From: Lingula anatina
Taxonomy: Eukaryota > Brachiopoda > Lingulata > Lingulida > Lingulidae
Length of the DNA stretch: 56,344 bases
NCBI RefSeq assembly: GCF_001039355.2
Contig: NW_019775745.1
Coordinates: 64,001 to 120,344 of the forward strand
Direction: 5' to 3'
The translations under genes were made by a program, and so were the position numbers. The notes below the pieces were generated by a model. The model did not search any database and had not been told where the DNA came from. It saw only the letters and a program-made list of their open reading frames with translations. This document shows positions 1-12,300 of the stretch, piece after piece (positions within the stretch are counted from its first letter, which is position 1; each line of letters starts with the position of its first letter).

Positions 1-83
1 GGCTGCCCTATCTTTTCTAGTTATAAATTTAATGCTTACTATTATGGTAAGATAACACTATCGGAATTTTATTATCACTTCAG

Positions 84-428
84 GTAGGAAATGCAACTGC
101 ACCTGGTCCACCGATATGGGGTATTTCTGTAAGTCTTGGTCCCGGAACTGTAGAAATTGAATTGTACGCGGGGCATGGTTTTCGGATCTCCATAATTCTG
201 ATGGATGGCGATTTCTACATTGAGGTGCGCTGCACGTTCCTGCCACGCGTCCTGTTCGACATTTGGATACGTGTGGCCCGACATTGTCTCCAGATTTACA
301 TTCCTCCGATCTGGAACACCTGGATAGAAGGGATATGTGGAGATTGGGACGGAAATCCAAATAACGATGTTACGGATCTTGTCGCCTGGCCACAGGTGAC
401 ACCTGCGCCGTATATGGGATTCCCTTAG
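84..428 (+). CDS. VWD-domain secreted protein, copy P, exon 3 (partial gene)
   Basis: This is the last coding exon of a family member whose exons 1 and 2 lie off the left edge. It opens after an acceptor ending CTTCAG at 83 in phase 0 and runs 114 codons to TAG at 426-428. It carries the C-terminal half of a divergent VWD domain: a Cys in VRC, the invariant block VARHCLQI, then GICGDWDGNPNNDV, which matches the VWD calcium-loop signature (CGNxNGxxxDD type). It ends PYMGFP. A donor (GTAAGT) at 449 falls 20 nt after the stop, as in the minus-strand copies. The intron sequence at 1-60 resembles the reverse complement of intron 2 of copy A, so P and A are inverted sisters. The reading frame is intact. 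Function is unknown beyond secretion, inferred from complete paralogues. Confidence 0.85.
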   Translation, partial: VGNATAPGPPIWGISVSLGPGTVEIELYAGHGFRISIILMDGDFYIEVRCTFLPRVLFDIWIRVARHCLQIYIPPIWNTWIEGICGDWDGNPNNDVTDLVAWPQVTPAPYMGFP

Positions 429-501
429 CAGCACACGACGCCGATGACGTAAGTTGATTTTATCTGGAATGTTTTAATTATACCGACGAGGTTGCTTAAG
501 T

Positions 502-503
<2 letters not shown>

Positions 504-548
<45 letters not shown>

Positions 549-575
549 ACACACACACACACATATACACACACG
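504..575. repeat. (CT)n then (AC)n microsatellite in intron 3 of copy P
   Basis: A CT run at 504-545 is followed by an imperfect AC run. The same intron carries GA/CT runs in copy A (about 6271-6282), C (about 34527-34540) and D (about 46712-46735), so the repeat predates the duplications and has changed length in each copy. Confidence 0.9.
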
Positions 576-769
576 TGGCAATTAACCCCCAGAAAACGTT
601 TTTCTTAAAAAAAAGCTTTTTTCACACCCGACTTATCAGATTTAATTACATTAATTTTGTATCTTGATTTTTCAGCCTTTTGTTCTCCCTTACATAAATA
701 ATTTTTCTCTACCGAAACCATGACAGGCACCATCAAATATATAATATTTGTCTCATTTTTTTAAACCAG

Positions 770-1560
770 GATGTTACTCGATGATCCATGGCGTGATGAC
801 CAAAGACCGACTACCACCAACTCTGTACAAACTGTGTCTTCTTTCTCCAGTGATTGATGTTCATGTGGAACACGGGAAGCGCTGGACGCAATTTCATGTT
901 TCACAGCCGTCGACTTGGGTTACTACGGACCATGTCACAAACTGCTCAAACCCTTTTCTATGGGAATCTTTCTATCTTTTGACTTACAGAATTGAGAAAA
1001 AGCTGATAATTTGATTTTCTCACTTATTGTTATTTGGTGAACGTCAATTGGAGAGTCGAAAATCAACAAAGGGACAGAAATCATGGACAATGAAACTGGA
1101 ATTTGTGGGGGTGCACGCGACTCTTTCGGTTCTAAGATAACTATTCTATTTTTTTTTTTTTTTCAATTTTGACATTGATCGAGGTTTTAATGCCTTGAAG
1201 TGCAAATTCTTGCATGTGGGTTTTTGTAAAGAGGTTGAATTTATTTTGCCGTAGCAGGTATATGACATTATTTCGAGGATGTAAACAAATTCTGGAAAAT
1301 CTCCTAACACAAGACTGACCTTGACAGAGAAAAACACATTTGGCATTTAAAACAAACGCAATGTATCGCAAAAGAAAGTAGCATTTATAATATTCACAAG
1401 TTTTGTTTGAAGTACAGTTGAAACGTGATTTTAATTGGGTACGATGCAGTATACCTTCAAAATGTATTTATCGTTTAAATTATTAATTTATATTTCTCTT
1501 GATTTCGTTTCGCCGTGCTTGTGGCTTAAAATCGTTATTAAATGGTATCATTGATATCAA
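770..1560 (+). other. 3' UTR exon (exon 4) of copy P
   Basis: An acceptor (TTAAACCAG) ends at 769. The sequence after it is conserved in all five copies at the same distance from exon 3 (intron 3 is 449-769, 321 nt). The stop codon is upstream, so this exon is non-coding. A stretch open at 748-1014 is not conserved as protein in the other copies. The 3' end is uncertain. A conserved ATTAAA at 1537-1542 is present at the matching place in every copy and is a candidate poly(A) signal, so the end given is approximate. Confidence 0.6.
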
Positions 1561-1569
1561 ATATCTGTA

Positions 1570-2120
1570 GTTTGTTTTAATTCTGTTAAAGAAGAATACA
1601 ATTTAAGAAATTCCGTTAATATTTTTTTATAAATAGTCTAAACTTTTTTTATATTATAAAGACATTTTCGTTTAAAAAGTCCCAAAACATCATGTAAAAA
1701 AGTACTTGATACAATGTCAGCACTGGTTCTTTAGCGGATTAAGTTGTTTTGGTAAGCGAGGGCTAGGCTGTAACAATTTTTTGGATCTTATGGGATGGGA
1801 GGGGAGTCACAAGTATGAAAAACGCCAAACAGACTATAGCAATAGTACTATACATTGACGGGCCTTCAGTGAGCCCCGAACCCCAAGCTAAGGAAAAGAT
1901 ATATACGTGTACATAACTTTAAAAAGAGGGAAAGATATATACATTCCTTTAAAATAGTATATTCAGTGACAATGGAACTCGTCTAACTGACCAAGGAATC
2001 AGATCAACCTATTTTCCCTGACAAATGTACATTTTGTGTACTGACGTCGTATGGACGTATAAAAAGGTTGGTTTTAATCACGCCGTGGCTATAGCATTCA
2101 TGGTTCACAGGAGAGAATAT

Positions 2121-2163
<43 letters not shown>

Positions 2164-2480
2164 TAGATAGATTGTTTTTAATAATTGTAATTGTAAGTCA
2201 TATTCATAACTGTTGTCGTTGTCGGCCTTGGAGAAATCATTCTTTAAAAATAGGGGAGGAAGAGAAGTGGAAAGTAATCCCCACAGGACACCCAAATATG
2301 TCGGTCCACTGAACTCACACTGCTCTTTCTAAATGACCTCCTTCCAGTTCTTTTTATCGTTAATGCAAAGTAATTACTATGGGTACCAGCAAACAATAAC
2401 GGGTTAAGTTGTATCAGTGGCAACGAAAGCTTACAGTTAAAACAGACAAAATAAGGGAATAAAACGCTGAGGAACAAAAC
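1570..2480. repeat. 3' flank of copy P, inverted relative to flanks of A-C
   Basis: No gene is seen here. Sequence around 1700-1830 is the reverse complement of the 3' flank of copy B (20760-20870) and copy C (33270-33390). Sequence at 2290-2480 is the reverse complement of about 19860-20040 and 4915-5110. It forms the far part of the right arm of the inverted P/A pair. It includes a (GATA)n microsatellite at about 2119-2171. Confidence 0.7.
2119..2171. repeat. (GATA)n microsatellite
   Basis: About twelve near-perfect GATA repeats are directly visible. Short open frames through it are artefacts of the repeat. Confidence 0.95.
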
Positions 2481-2729
2481 AAGTCATAATTTTAAAACGT
2501 TTAGACCTTATTTAACCTCCGTGTGATTTCTGTATCTTTTCTAATTTACCGGGTGTATCTGCGTCAATATTTCCGATGCCTCCTGAATGCTTTCAACAAG
2601 TTGTCATCGGGAATTAAAAAGGAATACACGCTTAGATGACAGGTTTTGCGATAGGTCAGCACGATAAAGTACTTCAGAATTAAAATGAACGCCCATTGGC
2701 TGCAAACCCTCCCACTTCTCATCTTCTTT

Positions 2730-3960
2730 ATTAACCAGACTTGGCTTTCAGTAAAACATGTCCTTCTCTATATAACAGTTCACTGAGAAAAGGCTATATC
2801 CCAGAAGTGTGGCGATCAGCTGATGTTGTCCACATACCAAAGCCCCACCCCGTTAATCAGTTGAGGACGATCTCAGGCCCATCTCCTTGGCGCCAGTGCT
2901 GGCCAAGCACATGGAGTCCATTATACATGTAGGTGAATGGACACCTGAATCTGTGAAACCATTATTGAACAAGTTCCAATTTGGAGGGGGTCAAAAGATC
3001 TGGAACAACTCATACTTTGATAGATATTATGCACCACTGGTTTATGGCAACTGAAGCTGGCAACGTCGTTAGAGTTCTGTTGGTTGATTATTCCAAAGCT
3101 CTCAATCACGTTGCCATTCCCTGCTCATCAACTAAAAACCACAGGCTTACATAATGTGATTGCTCACTGGATTCCTGCATTTCTCACTAAAAGACGACAG
3201 TGAGCTAAACTTGGTCAAATCATATCGGATTGGCAGTGCATATATGGTTCGGTACCTCAAGGATCATGGCTGGGTCTGTTTCTTTTTTACCTTATGATAA
3301 ACGATTTACACCTACCTCCTGGTGAATCTCTTTGCCATAAGTATATGGATGGCATTGTTTCTGAGATCAGTAGACAATTTGATGAAAGCAAAATACAGGG
3401 ACTAACACAGCATGGGGCTGATCTAGGACAAGCAATATGCGATAAAAAGGAAAAAACAAAACAAATGGCCATATCATTTAAATGCAAGAATGCAGATATC
3501 CCTAAGCTCGCGATTGGTAAAGCATATGAAGCATGCAGGCCTTACAACTGATGTCCTTGTATATTATCACCAGGCGGTCATAAGGCCAGTTTTAGAATAT
3601 GCTGACCCTTTCTAGCACTTTGGGTTAACAGATGCCTGCCCTGGTAGAAAAGTCCCAAGAAATAGCCTTTAAGATATTTCGTCCTTAACTTGAATATGAC
3701 GCTGCTTGTGAACATATTAAACTTGAACTACTGACTAAAAGACGGCTCAATGCATGCAAAAAATTGTTTATAAGAATATATAATGAATCGGACCATAAAT
3801 TGCATTATCTTTTACAACCAAAAAATGTCAAATATTGATTAAAAGAACAGAAGGCATTCAAAAGACCTAGAATTAAAGCCAGAGATCAATGAGTGACTTT
3901 TTAAGCAGTGCGATATACATGTACAAGTTCCGAAATTTACTGATAGACTTTAATTTCTTT
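2730..3960 (+). pseudogene. Degenerate LINE reverse transcriptase fragment
   Basis: Conceptual translation, with several frame changes and stops, follows the order of a non-LTR reverse transcriptase of the Jockey/CR1-like kind. It begins with an SLRKGYIPEVWRSADVV segment (2770-2830), then a remnant of the RPISLTPVLAKHMES-type block (about 2865-2930), a palm region with VRVLLVDYSKA (3068-3100), a VPQGSWLG block (3251-3275), the decayed active-site region where the usual DD pair is now YMDG (about 3342), and C-terminal text resembling VIRPVLEYA (about 3575-3600). It cannot encode an active enzyme. No target-site duplication or poly(A) tail was recognised. It lies between the 3' ends of copies P and A, in the spacer of their inverted repeat. 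Confidence 0.8.
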
Positions 3961-4076
3961 TTTAACCTTGCATTTTAGTTATTTTGTTTTAAATTTGTTC
4001 ATACATGCCTTTTAATATGTTTTTTCTTATTCACTAGTGGTTTTATTCTAGTATGATGCAAATGTTTGCAAATTTG

Positions 4077-4109
4077 GTAATAATAATAATAATATTAATA
4101 ATAATAATA

Positions 4110-4165
<56 letters not shown>

Positions 4166-4474
4166 AAGCCAAGCGGTCAACAATTGATCTTCACTGCAGC
4201 TATGGAAAAAAAAAACAATCATTTAACTAGACGCGTATCTGTGAATATTTGGTGAAAAATCAATTTTTGGCTCTGGTAGAGGGTGTTGTTAATTTTATTA
4301 TTTTATTTATTAATTTTTTTTATTTTTATTATTATTATTATTATTTTATTTATTTATTTTTTTTTTTTTTTTTTTTTTTTTTTGCACGTTCGTGACGCCC
4401 ACCATAAAAGAAGAACTTGTTGAAGGCATTTGAGAGACATGGGGAAATAGTGATGCAGAAAAATGGCACATATG

Positions 4475-4506
<32 letters not shown>
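4077..4506. repeat. Cluster of (TAA)n/(TTA)n, T-rich and (AAT)n microsatellites
   Basis: TAA and TTA repeats occupy about 4077-4162, a T-rich stretch with a long T run lies at about 4294-4383, and AAT repeats lie at about 4476-4506. No coding signal is seen in the cluster. Confidence 0.9.
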
Positions 4507-4507
4507 G

Positions 4508-4713
4508 CATAAAATATATAACTAGAAAATGACTCAGATAGCGCAGCCTTTGCATAGACAAAAAATAAAGTTATAATTAATTTATTAATAAAAGAATCAT
4601 TAATTAACGGATCATCACCAAATATACCCATTTCTTTCTTCGTCCATTTCTGAACTCACCTGATATATTGTAATTATTTAAAGGGATAATAACTCTTCGA
4701 TTTGGTCAAAAAA
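4508..4713. repeat. Direct repeat of copy A intron 2 (outer copy)
   Basis: This segment of about 205 bp is repeated in the same orientation at about 6757-6965, with a few substitutions and small indels. Both copies sit directly right of a TAA-type microsatellite. The inner copy is part of intron 2 of gene A next to exon 3. The outer copy lies beyond the gene's 3' end, so the exon 3-4 block of A is flanked by direct repeats. Confidence 0.8.
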
Positions 4714-5269
4714 TGAAACAGTGATCGAGATTGAAGGGAGTGCGTCTGGCTGTGGAACAAACACCACATGTTATAAGAAATATTTTGAGAAAATGTTATT
4801 TACTTAATGTGTTAAAATTTTAATTAGTTATTTTAGCTATGTATGTGTTGGCCGCGCCTCTGTATAATGATTCTACTGGACGTTAAATAAAAGATCAGAG
4901 TTTAAATATTAAGGCTGGTTTTGTTCTTTAGCGTTTATTTTTTTATTTTTTTATTCCAGCTGCTTTTACCTTAGTCTTCCGTTGCAGCTTAAAAACTCGT
5001 TATTGTTTGCTCAGACCATAGCAATGTCTTTACATTAATGATAAAGAAAACTGGCATGAGGTCATTTTGAAGGAGCACAGTGTGTTCGTTGGACTGACAC
5101 CCAATCGGACGGAAAACCATGATGACATTGTATTGAAAGGACCTACATGTATTTTATATTCGATGGTTTGGGTTTTTTATAAAAAAAAACTTTAGAAGAA
5201 TTATTAAAAAAATATCAACGGAATTCCTTACACTTACCCTTGAACAAAATTAAAACAAACTACAGATAT

Positions 5270-6073
5270 TTGATATCATTGATGCCATTTAATAACGATT
5301 TTAAAGCCAAAAGCACGGAGAAACGAATTGAAGACAAATACAAGTCAAAAATTATACCATTAAAACCCCCTGAAGCTATTGTTACTACATCGTACCCAAA
5401 TAAATCACGTTCCCACTGTACTTCACCAGGTGAACATCGTCAAACAAAACTTGTGAAAATTATTAAAATTACTAGAGGTAGTTTTTTCTTTCGCGACATA
5501 CTGCATCTGTTTTAAGTGCCAAATGTGTTCATCCCTGTCATGGAAACTCTTGTGTTCGGTTCTCCATATTTGTATACTTCCTCGAAATAATGTCATACAC
5601 CTGTCACGGCAAAATGTTCAATCCAAACTCACTACAAAAAATCACATGCAAGATTTTGCATTTCGACCATTGTCAAAGCTGAAACAAACAAGCAAGCAAA
5701 AAATAGAATAGTTATCGTAGAATCGAAAGAGTAGCGTGCCCTCCCACAAATTTCAGTTTCATTGTCCATGATTCCGTTCCTTTTTGCAGATATTCTACTC
5801 TCCAATGGACTTTCACAATAGAACAATAAGTAAGTTTTTCAATTCTGTTAGTCAATAGAAAGAAAGATGCCATGGGAATAGGTATTTAAAAGTTGAAGTG
5901 ACATGGTCCGTAGTAAGCCTGTGTCAAAGTCAACGGCTGTGAAACATGGAATGGCGTCCAGCGCTTCCCGTGTTCCACATGAACATCAATGACTGGAGAA
6001 AGAAGACAGAGTTTGTACAGAGTTGGTGGTAGTCCCTCTTTTGTCATCACTCCGTGGATCATCGAGTAACGTT
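5270..6073 (-). other. 3' UTR exon (exon 4) of copy A
   Basis: An acceptor (TTAACCAG on the minus strand) lies next to 6073, and intron 3 is 6074-6342. The sequence matches exon 4 of the other copies. A conserved ATTAAA lies at 5288-5293 (minus strand), and the end given is a guess based on it. It is non-coding because the stop is in exon 3. Confidence 0.6.
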
Positions 6074-6362
6074 CTGGTTAAAAGAGAAATGAGACAAATA
6101 TTTGCCGGTGTATGTCATTATTTCGGTAGAGACAAATTATTTATGTAAGGGAGAACAAAATGCTGAAAAATCAGGATACAAAATTAATGTTTTTAAATCT
6201 GATTAGTTGGGTGTAAAATACGTTTTTAGGAAAAATGTGGTCTTGGGGGGTTGCAGTGTGTGCGTGTGAGAGAGAGAGAGAGACTTCAGCAATCTTGTGG
6301 GTATAACTTATAGATATTCCAGATAAAATACAATCCACTTACGTCATTTTTGTCGTGTGCTG

Positions 6363-9300
6363 TTAAGGGAATCTCCTAAAAGGAGGAGTCACCTGTGGCC
6401 AGCTGTCAAGAATTACTACATCGTTCCCTGGATCTCCGTCCCAATCTCCACATATCCCTATTATCTGGGATTGCCAGATTGGAGGAATGTGAAGCTGGAG
6501 ACAATGTCGGGCCACAAGTATCCAAATGTCGAACAGGTAGGGTGGCAGAAATATGCAACTAACTTGAATGTACCAATCGCCATCTTTCTCAATTATCGAG
6601 ATGTTAAAACCGTTCCCCACGAACTTTACACCAGGTACCACAGTATCGTTGCCAAGACTTTCATAAAAGACCGCTATCGGACCAACTACAAAATCATTTC
6701 CGACCTGCAATGATAATAAAATTCCGATAATGTTATCTAACAATAATAATAATAATCATAAAATATATAACTAGAAAATGACTCAGATAGCGCAGCCTTT
6801 GCATAGACAATTATACCATAGTTATAATTGATTTATTAATAAAAGAATCATTAAATAACGGATCATCACCAAATATACCCATTTCTTTCTTCGTCCATTT
6901 CTGAACTCACCTGATATATTGTAATTATTTAAAGGGATAATAACTCTTCGTTTTGGTCAAAAAATGAATTTTCCTGGAGTAAACAGTTCTCCCATACCAA
7001 TGGTTAATGAATCCATTTTTACATTCAAAGTTAGTTTCGTTTTTTTATTTCTAAAAAGTTTTTTTTTTTTTTTTTTGTTAAAATCTCTTAAGAGATTATA
7101 ACAGAGTATAGCCATCAATGGAGGTCACGTGGTCTGAAGACAAGCTCAGATATCAGAATATTAGCTGTAAGTGCTGTTTTTGTCGTAAAACAGTATATTA
7201 TATTTCTATGAGTTATTCACAATGTTTTTATTGTGAAATATAGATCCCTTTAATGATTAACTGATCAATGGATCATATCACCAGATTCTGACCATTTTTC
7301 CGTGGCCCATTTGAGACCTATCCTGAAAATCTTATTAAAATATTTTTGTATAATGCTGTACACTGAGAAACAAAGAATCAAACAAACAAAAATATTGCTC
7401 TCACAGCAAAGAATTGCGAAATTATATAACATAAATCAATTAATCCCACATACATATCAACATATTGCAAAAACAAGGGAACGATATAATGAAGAACCAG
7501 AGTAAAAGAAAAAGTGTCCTGCAGAAAGCACAGCTGGTTCACCTCTGACCGTGAGCTGGATTTCCAAATATGTTTCCCCTGAGTGATTGTAGGATTTAAA
7601 GTTACTAGCAAACATGAGCACTCAGTAGAACTGAGTGCACACTTCGAAATCTCTTCACATCAGAAGGATCAAAATCAAAATCCAAAATATGCAGCTGAGA
7701 GGTGAACATATAGCTGTAGTTGCCATTATTTTCTTCAGCATGGCAATACTTTATAAAAATAAGCCATGATGTTTCTGTCCATGACTAGCAAATTATCATC
7801 ATTATATATAAATTATTAAACAAATATTAGATAAAGAGACAAAATTAGATTTTGATAATTAGATAATTAAAAAAAGATTTTTTAAAAAAGTCACTGCTTT
7901 TGTAGGACTCGAACTTGAATCTCAACTGTCCTACGGTCAAATTATACAGGGGTCAGTTGAAAAGTAAGTCACATGTCAAATTTAAAGCCACAAAGATATT
8001 GGCTATGCATGGCTTAATTTCCTATTCAAGTTGAAAAGTGACTATGGGTGCATGTGTGCCAGTTTGGAGATGTATTTGAGACGAAAGTATTGAAAAGTGC
8101 AGTGCATGGCAAAAAGAAAGTCAAAGGTGAAATTCAAGGTCACAGTAAGATTGCCAATGTGTGTTTTCCTATCTGCAAGTTCATTGATAACTATGGGTGT
8201 ATCTATGTCAGTTATGGAGATATAAGGGTCAGAAAATTAACACCATTGAGCATTGTTCTAATGTACATTTTGGAATAGTGCAATTCCGTAACTATAAGTC
8301 AAATAAAAAACGGACACCAATTCCAGTGTTGCACTTGACATGCTCTATTACCGCAACAAAAAGAGGTCCCTAGCTTTCAAGACTTTAGAAAAAAAGAAAG
8401 TATTTCGTGTAGGCAATTATGGCCACTTCTTCCCAGAAAATGCACCGATTGACATTTAAAAAGTTCGGTCACGTATTTGTCCCGATACCTCTTCAGGGGG
8501 AAAAAATGGAAGTGATATGATCACAACTGCGATCTTTACAGAATGACAAACATACTTCAGAATGACAAACATACTTCGAAACCATCGTTGTCAGTGTCTA
8601 TACGTAGCATGTGTTCATTTCTTATTTATATAAACATTGTGTTTATCTGAAGTAGCTCAGCAATTCAGTTAAATAAAAGGCAAAGTTAATCTACCGAGTG
8701 TTTGCAAACCACACGCTATCACAGTACTCTAGGCATTTGGGTTGTATACCTTTCTCTATGTGAATTACAATAGTCTCAACTGACTGTTAGCGAACCCCTG
8801 TTTATCTACTCGTTGTGTGACGCTTTGAACCGTACGATGTCATCTTTATTTTATTTATTTATTTTTTTTAATTTTATTTATTTATTTTTTTTTGGGGGGG
8901 GTAATAATAACGAATGCGCAAGAGGACAAAACGAACTTTTTGGATGTTTCAATGTCAATTGTCATACATTTGACTGATGTAGACGGTGGATCCGTAGAGG
9001 TTCTATGTAATAAAATAATCGTCAATCATTAAAATTCGCTAGCAAAGGTAATTTAAAATTACAATGAGAAGTTTCGAGAAGACACATACTAAAATGACCA
9101 GTGCTATGACCCGTGGGGTTTCACGTTTAGTTTAAACAAACGGCGGCTGTCAAAGTCTACGGGACGGTCATTGTTCGTTCTCTTTTATTAAGACGTTGTT
9201 ATTATTCTTGCGCACACTCCCCCATTCACACATACACTATAACCCTTTTCATGCCTATTCTATCTCAACCCATATTGTTCGTCGCATTCCACTCCCCAGT

Positions 9301-12300
9301 GGTCATTTACACCCCTTTAGTGCAGATGCACTAAGGTCAAACACCGTGGCTATAAAAAAGTTTGATCTATAATTTTTTTTATTTTTAAAATAAAATTAAA
9401 TGGGTATCTACTTCTATCCAATCCAAGCAAATAGTTAAAAACAGCTCCTGTTCACAGCTCTTGCTAAACACAGCAAGAACTGTAACCCAGTCGGTGGCTA
9501 AAAATAGCAGCTTACTAAGACTAAAAAATTACTTTGGTGGCTAAAAAATAACAGCTTACTAATACTAAAGAATTGCATTTAAAAAGTGTACTGTGCCGTA
9601 AAGTTCGGGTTCGGTCCGACAATAGAGATGAAATTATAATGTCAACAAACATAGCAAGAGCTGTAAATCAGACCCAGTCGGTGACGGAATGTGGGGCTTC
9701 TTAGTAAGCTGCTATTTTTAGCCACCGACTGGGTCTGATTTACAGCCAAAAAAATTGCATTCAAAAGTATGCTATTCAGCCATTTTCGGGGCTTGAAAAC
9801 CTCCTAATATACTACTGATATTTTATCCATTATTTTATCTTTTATTTATATTTTAAGGTAACCATAATAGTGTTAGAAGTACCTTAGACAGCGAACAATT
9901 TTAAATTAAAACACTTAAAGCTGAATAAATTATTATCATTATATACATCCGAGTACAAGTTACTCACTGGACGCAGGCAGAGTTCTTTCCTATATTGGAA
10001 GCAGTATACTATGGTAAGTGGCCCGAGAGAGAGAGAGAACAGAGGGAGAGAGAAGAGGAAAAGAAAACTTACCGTTATTCTGTACAGTCCATCTGGATTC
10101 GAAGTCTTTTTGTAGTCAACGATCACGTAGTAAGAAAAAATCTTGAATTTCACTGCTGACAGACGAGTCTTCGGACCGCCATCAAAGAATTCTTGTTTTG
10201 TGAGTACATACCAAAACCAGGTTGATATAGACCTTGCCATGATACCTATAACGTTGGGCGCAGTGTTATATCTGAAGACTCTCCCATCACACGTAACATA
10301 GCGGACATCGCCATGCGCATGGCATTCACAAGGGGGGGTTGGCGCTGAAATGGACAGTGGCATTAAATGATGCCATTAAAAGTGAATGATACGCAAGACA
10401 CAATACATCAAAAGAGGAATTTGAAAAGAAAAAACTTTTGTATTGAAAAGCTTGTGACCAATGGTATACAAGGCATCCAAGCTGCCAAATGTACAGACAA
10501 AAAGCACAAAAAGTGACGCACAAAATAGGAAACTGTCAATTCTGATGCTACAATACATTATCCTTAACAGCAAAGTCAGCACCGAATTTCAATTATGCAA
10601 AACATTCAATATGGATGTAAGTAAAATATGTAACATGTTGGTAAAATGTGTAACATAACGCTTCAGGCCCATGAAGGTTATATGAAATGAAAATACCGGG
10701 AATAGAACAATAAAAATATCACAATAAATTTCATACATTCAAGAACATTTTACAACTCAATCAATATGGTTTTTCAATTTGAGCTGTATGTCAATCCTAA
10801 GAATCATTATTTTAAGTGACAAAGTAATAAGTACATGTAACGCAGTTTTTCAGGCATAATGTTTGTGACAGTGCACAAAGTAGGGTTTTTGACAATTTTG
10901 ATTTAATATTTTATAATGATTAACAGCATGATCACCACCAAATTTTAATTATCTACTATACATAATATTCAGATTACCTTGGGTGTTCCAAATTACACGA
11001 TGAATATGCCAATATGTGAAAAATAAAAATTTCATAAGGAACTGTATAGCTTCCAGAAAAATGAACGCAATCATTCTGGTTTTCCAACTCAAGCTTCATT
11101 TCAGCCCCTTGAACCCTTTCCTTTTATAACCATTGTGGTGGCACTGCCCAAAATATGGTTTTCTTCAATGTTGCTGCAATATTACATAATGCTTAACAGC
11201 ATAGTCACCACCACTTTTTAATCATATAGCATGAGTATCATGGATATTCAAAAAATGTGACCAGCAAAGGTCTTCAAGACCATGGAAGCTCAAAGCCATA
11301 CCTTAAAATTGCCAATATGTGAAAATCAAATTTTCACAAAAACATGTATTACTTACAGAAAAATAATTCAATTAGACTATTTAATTCCCATGGGACTATT
11401 TAAGTCCCATGAATATTTTAGTGTAGGAAAGGTACGTGACATGATTTTCCTTAAATATCAAAGAATGGGATTCTTCGCATCATTTCGCTAGAACGTACTT
11501 GAGCAAGCACCAACTGAACATTAAATGAAACTGATTATTGTTGTCAGTATTTGATTTCCTCATAGCGATTTACACGTAAATATTTTGACCACGTATCTGT
11601 AAAGTAGTAGTAATGCGTTATCCAACCTAAACGTATACAACGGTATCCGTATTTCGAGCCTGTTTGTAAATCTTGCGCGTTTCCGGACACTAAATAATAC
11701 AATAAACAGACCACATTGGTCATCTTTCTACACAAAGAACGTTTCAATGTGTAACCTAACACAGTCCAGATTTCCTGAAGTATACTATCTCTGAGCCTTT
11801 CTTTCGAGTTAACGAGCTGTTGGTCAACTGCCAGGCATTTAAATTGCATTAGCATTTAGTAAGCTTGTCAACTTTTGATAGTTCGTTTGGAAGACTTTTG
11901 ATACGATCTATACTACTCGTGGCGGCATCTCGTGTCACCGAAGTTGGTAAAAAAAGTCATGGAAGACCGTCAGAGACAAAGTAAGAAAATCGTCAACGCT
12001 CCGTTGCTGCTTTTTTTGTGTGTGTGAGTGCATCCCATGTCAACACAATGAGGCATAACCAAAATTACCCAACTCCGTTCAACATAGTTAACCTTCCCTG
12101 TATTCAGTATGTAGCTCAGCTGACTGTCAAAAATCCTCGGCTTGTATGTTGTCACAGGACCACGTGAGTGAACCTGATCTGATCCCGCAAGAAAATGCAG
12201 TAGTATCGAAGTAGCAAAGAAGCATTAACGCAGTAGTGGTGTGGAGCATATTTGCAGTAGAAATGCAGTATAGCCTACTGCAATTCTACTTCAAAAATTA

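Larger units (their letters stand above)
6966..9880. other. Insertion-rich part of intron 2 of copy A
   Basis: This stretch is absent from intron 2 of B, C and D (about 563-589 nt each), so it was gained in A or lost elsewhere. It holds a possible tRNA-derived SINE remnant (about 7890-7935), a diverged tandem repeat at 8041-8221, T-rich simple sequence near 8850-8900, and a foldback element at 9486-9746. No supported coding gene was found. Short open frames at 7302-7505 and 8048-8278 lie in repeats or low-complexity DNA. Confidence 0.6.

Noticed and set aside
748-1014. Open frame of 88 codons in exon 4 of copy P, which could have been a further coding exon
   Set aside because: The sense frame already ends in exon 3, and the matching region of copies B-D has frame-breaking indels, so it is a 3' UTR exon.
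8048-8278. 76-residue open frame in intron 2 of copy A
   Set aside because: It overlaps a diverged tandem repeat and has no recognisable domain or splice support.
11544-11855. 103-residue minus-strand open frame in intron 1 of copy A
   Set aside because: No domain, no convincing splice sites and no counterpart in other copies.
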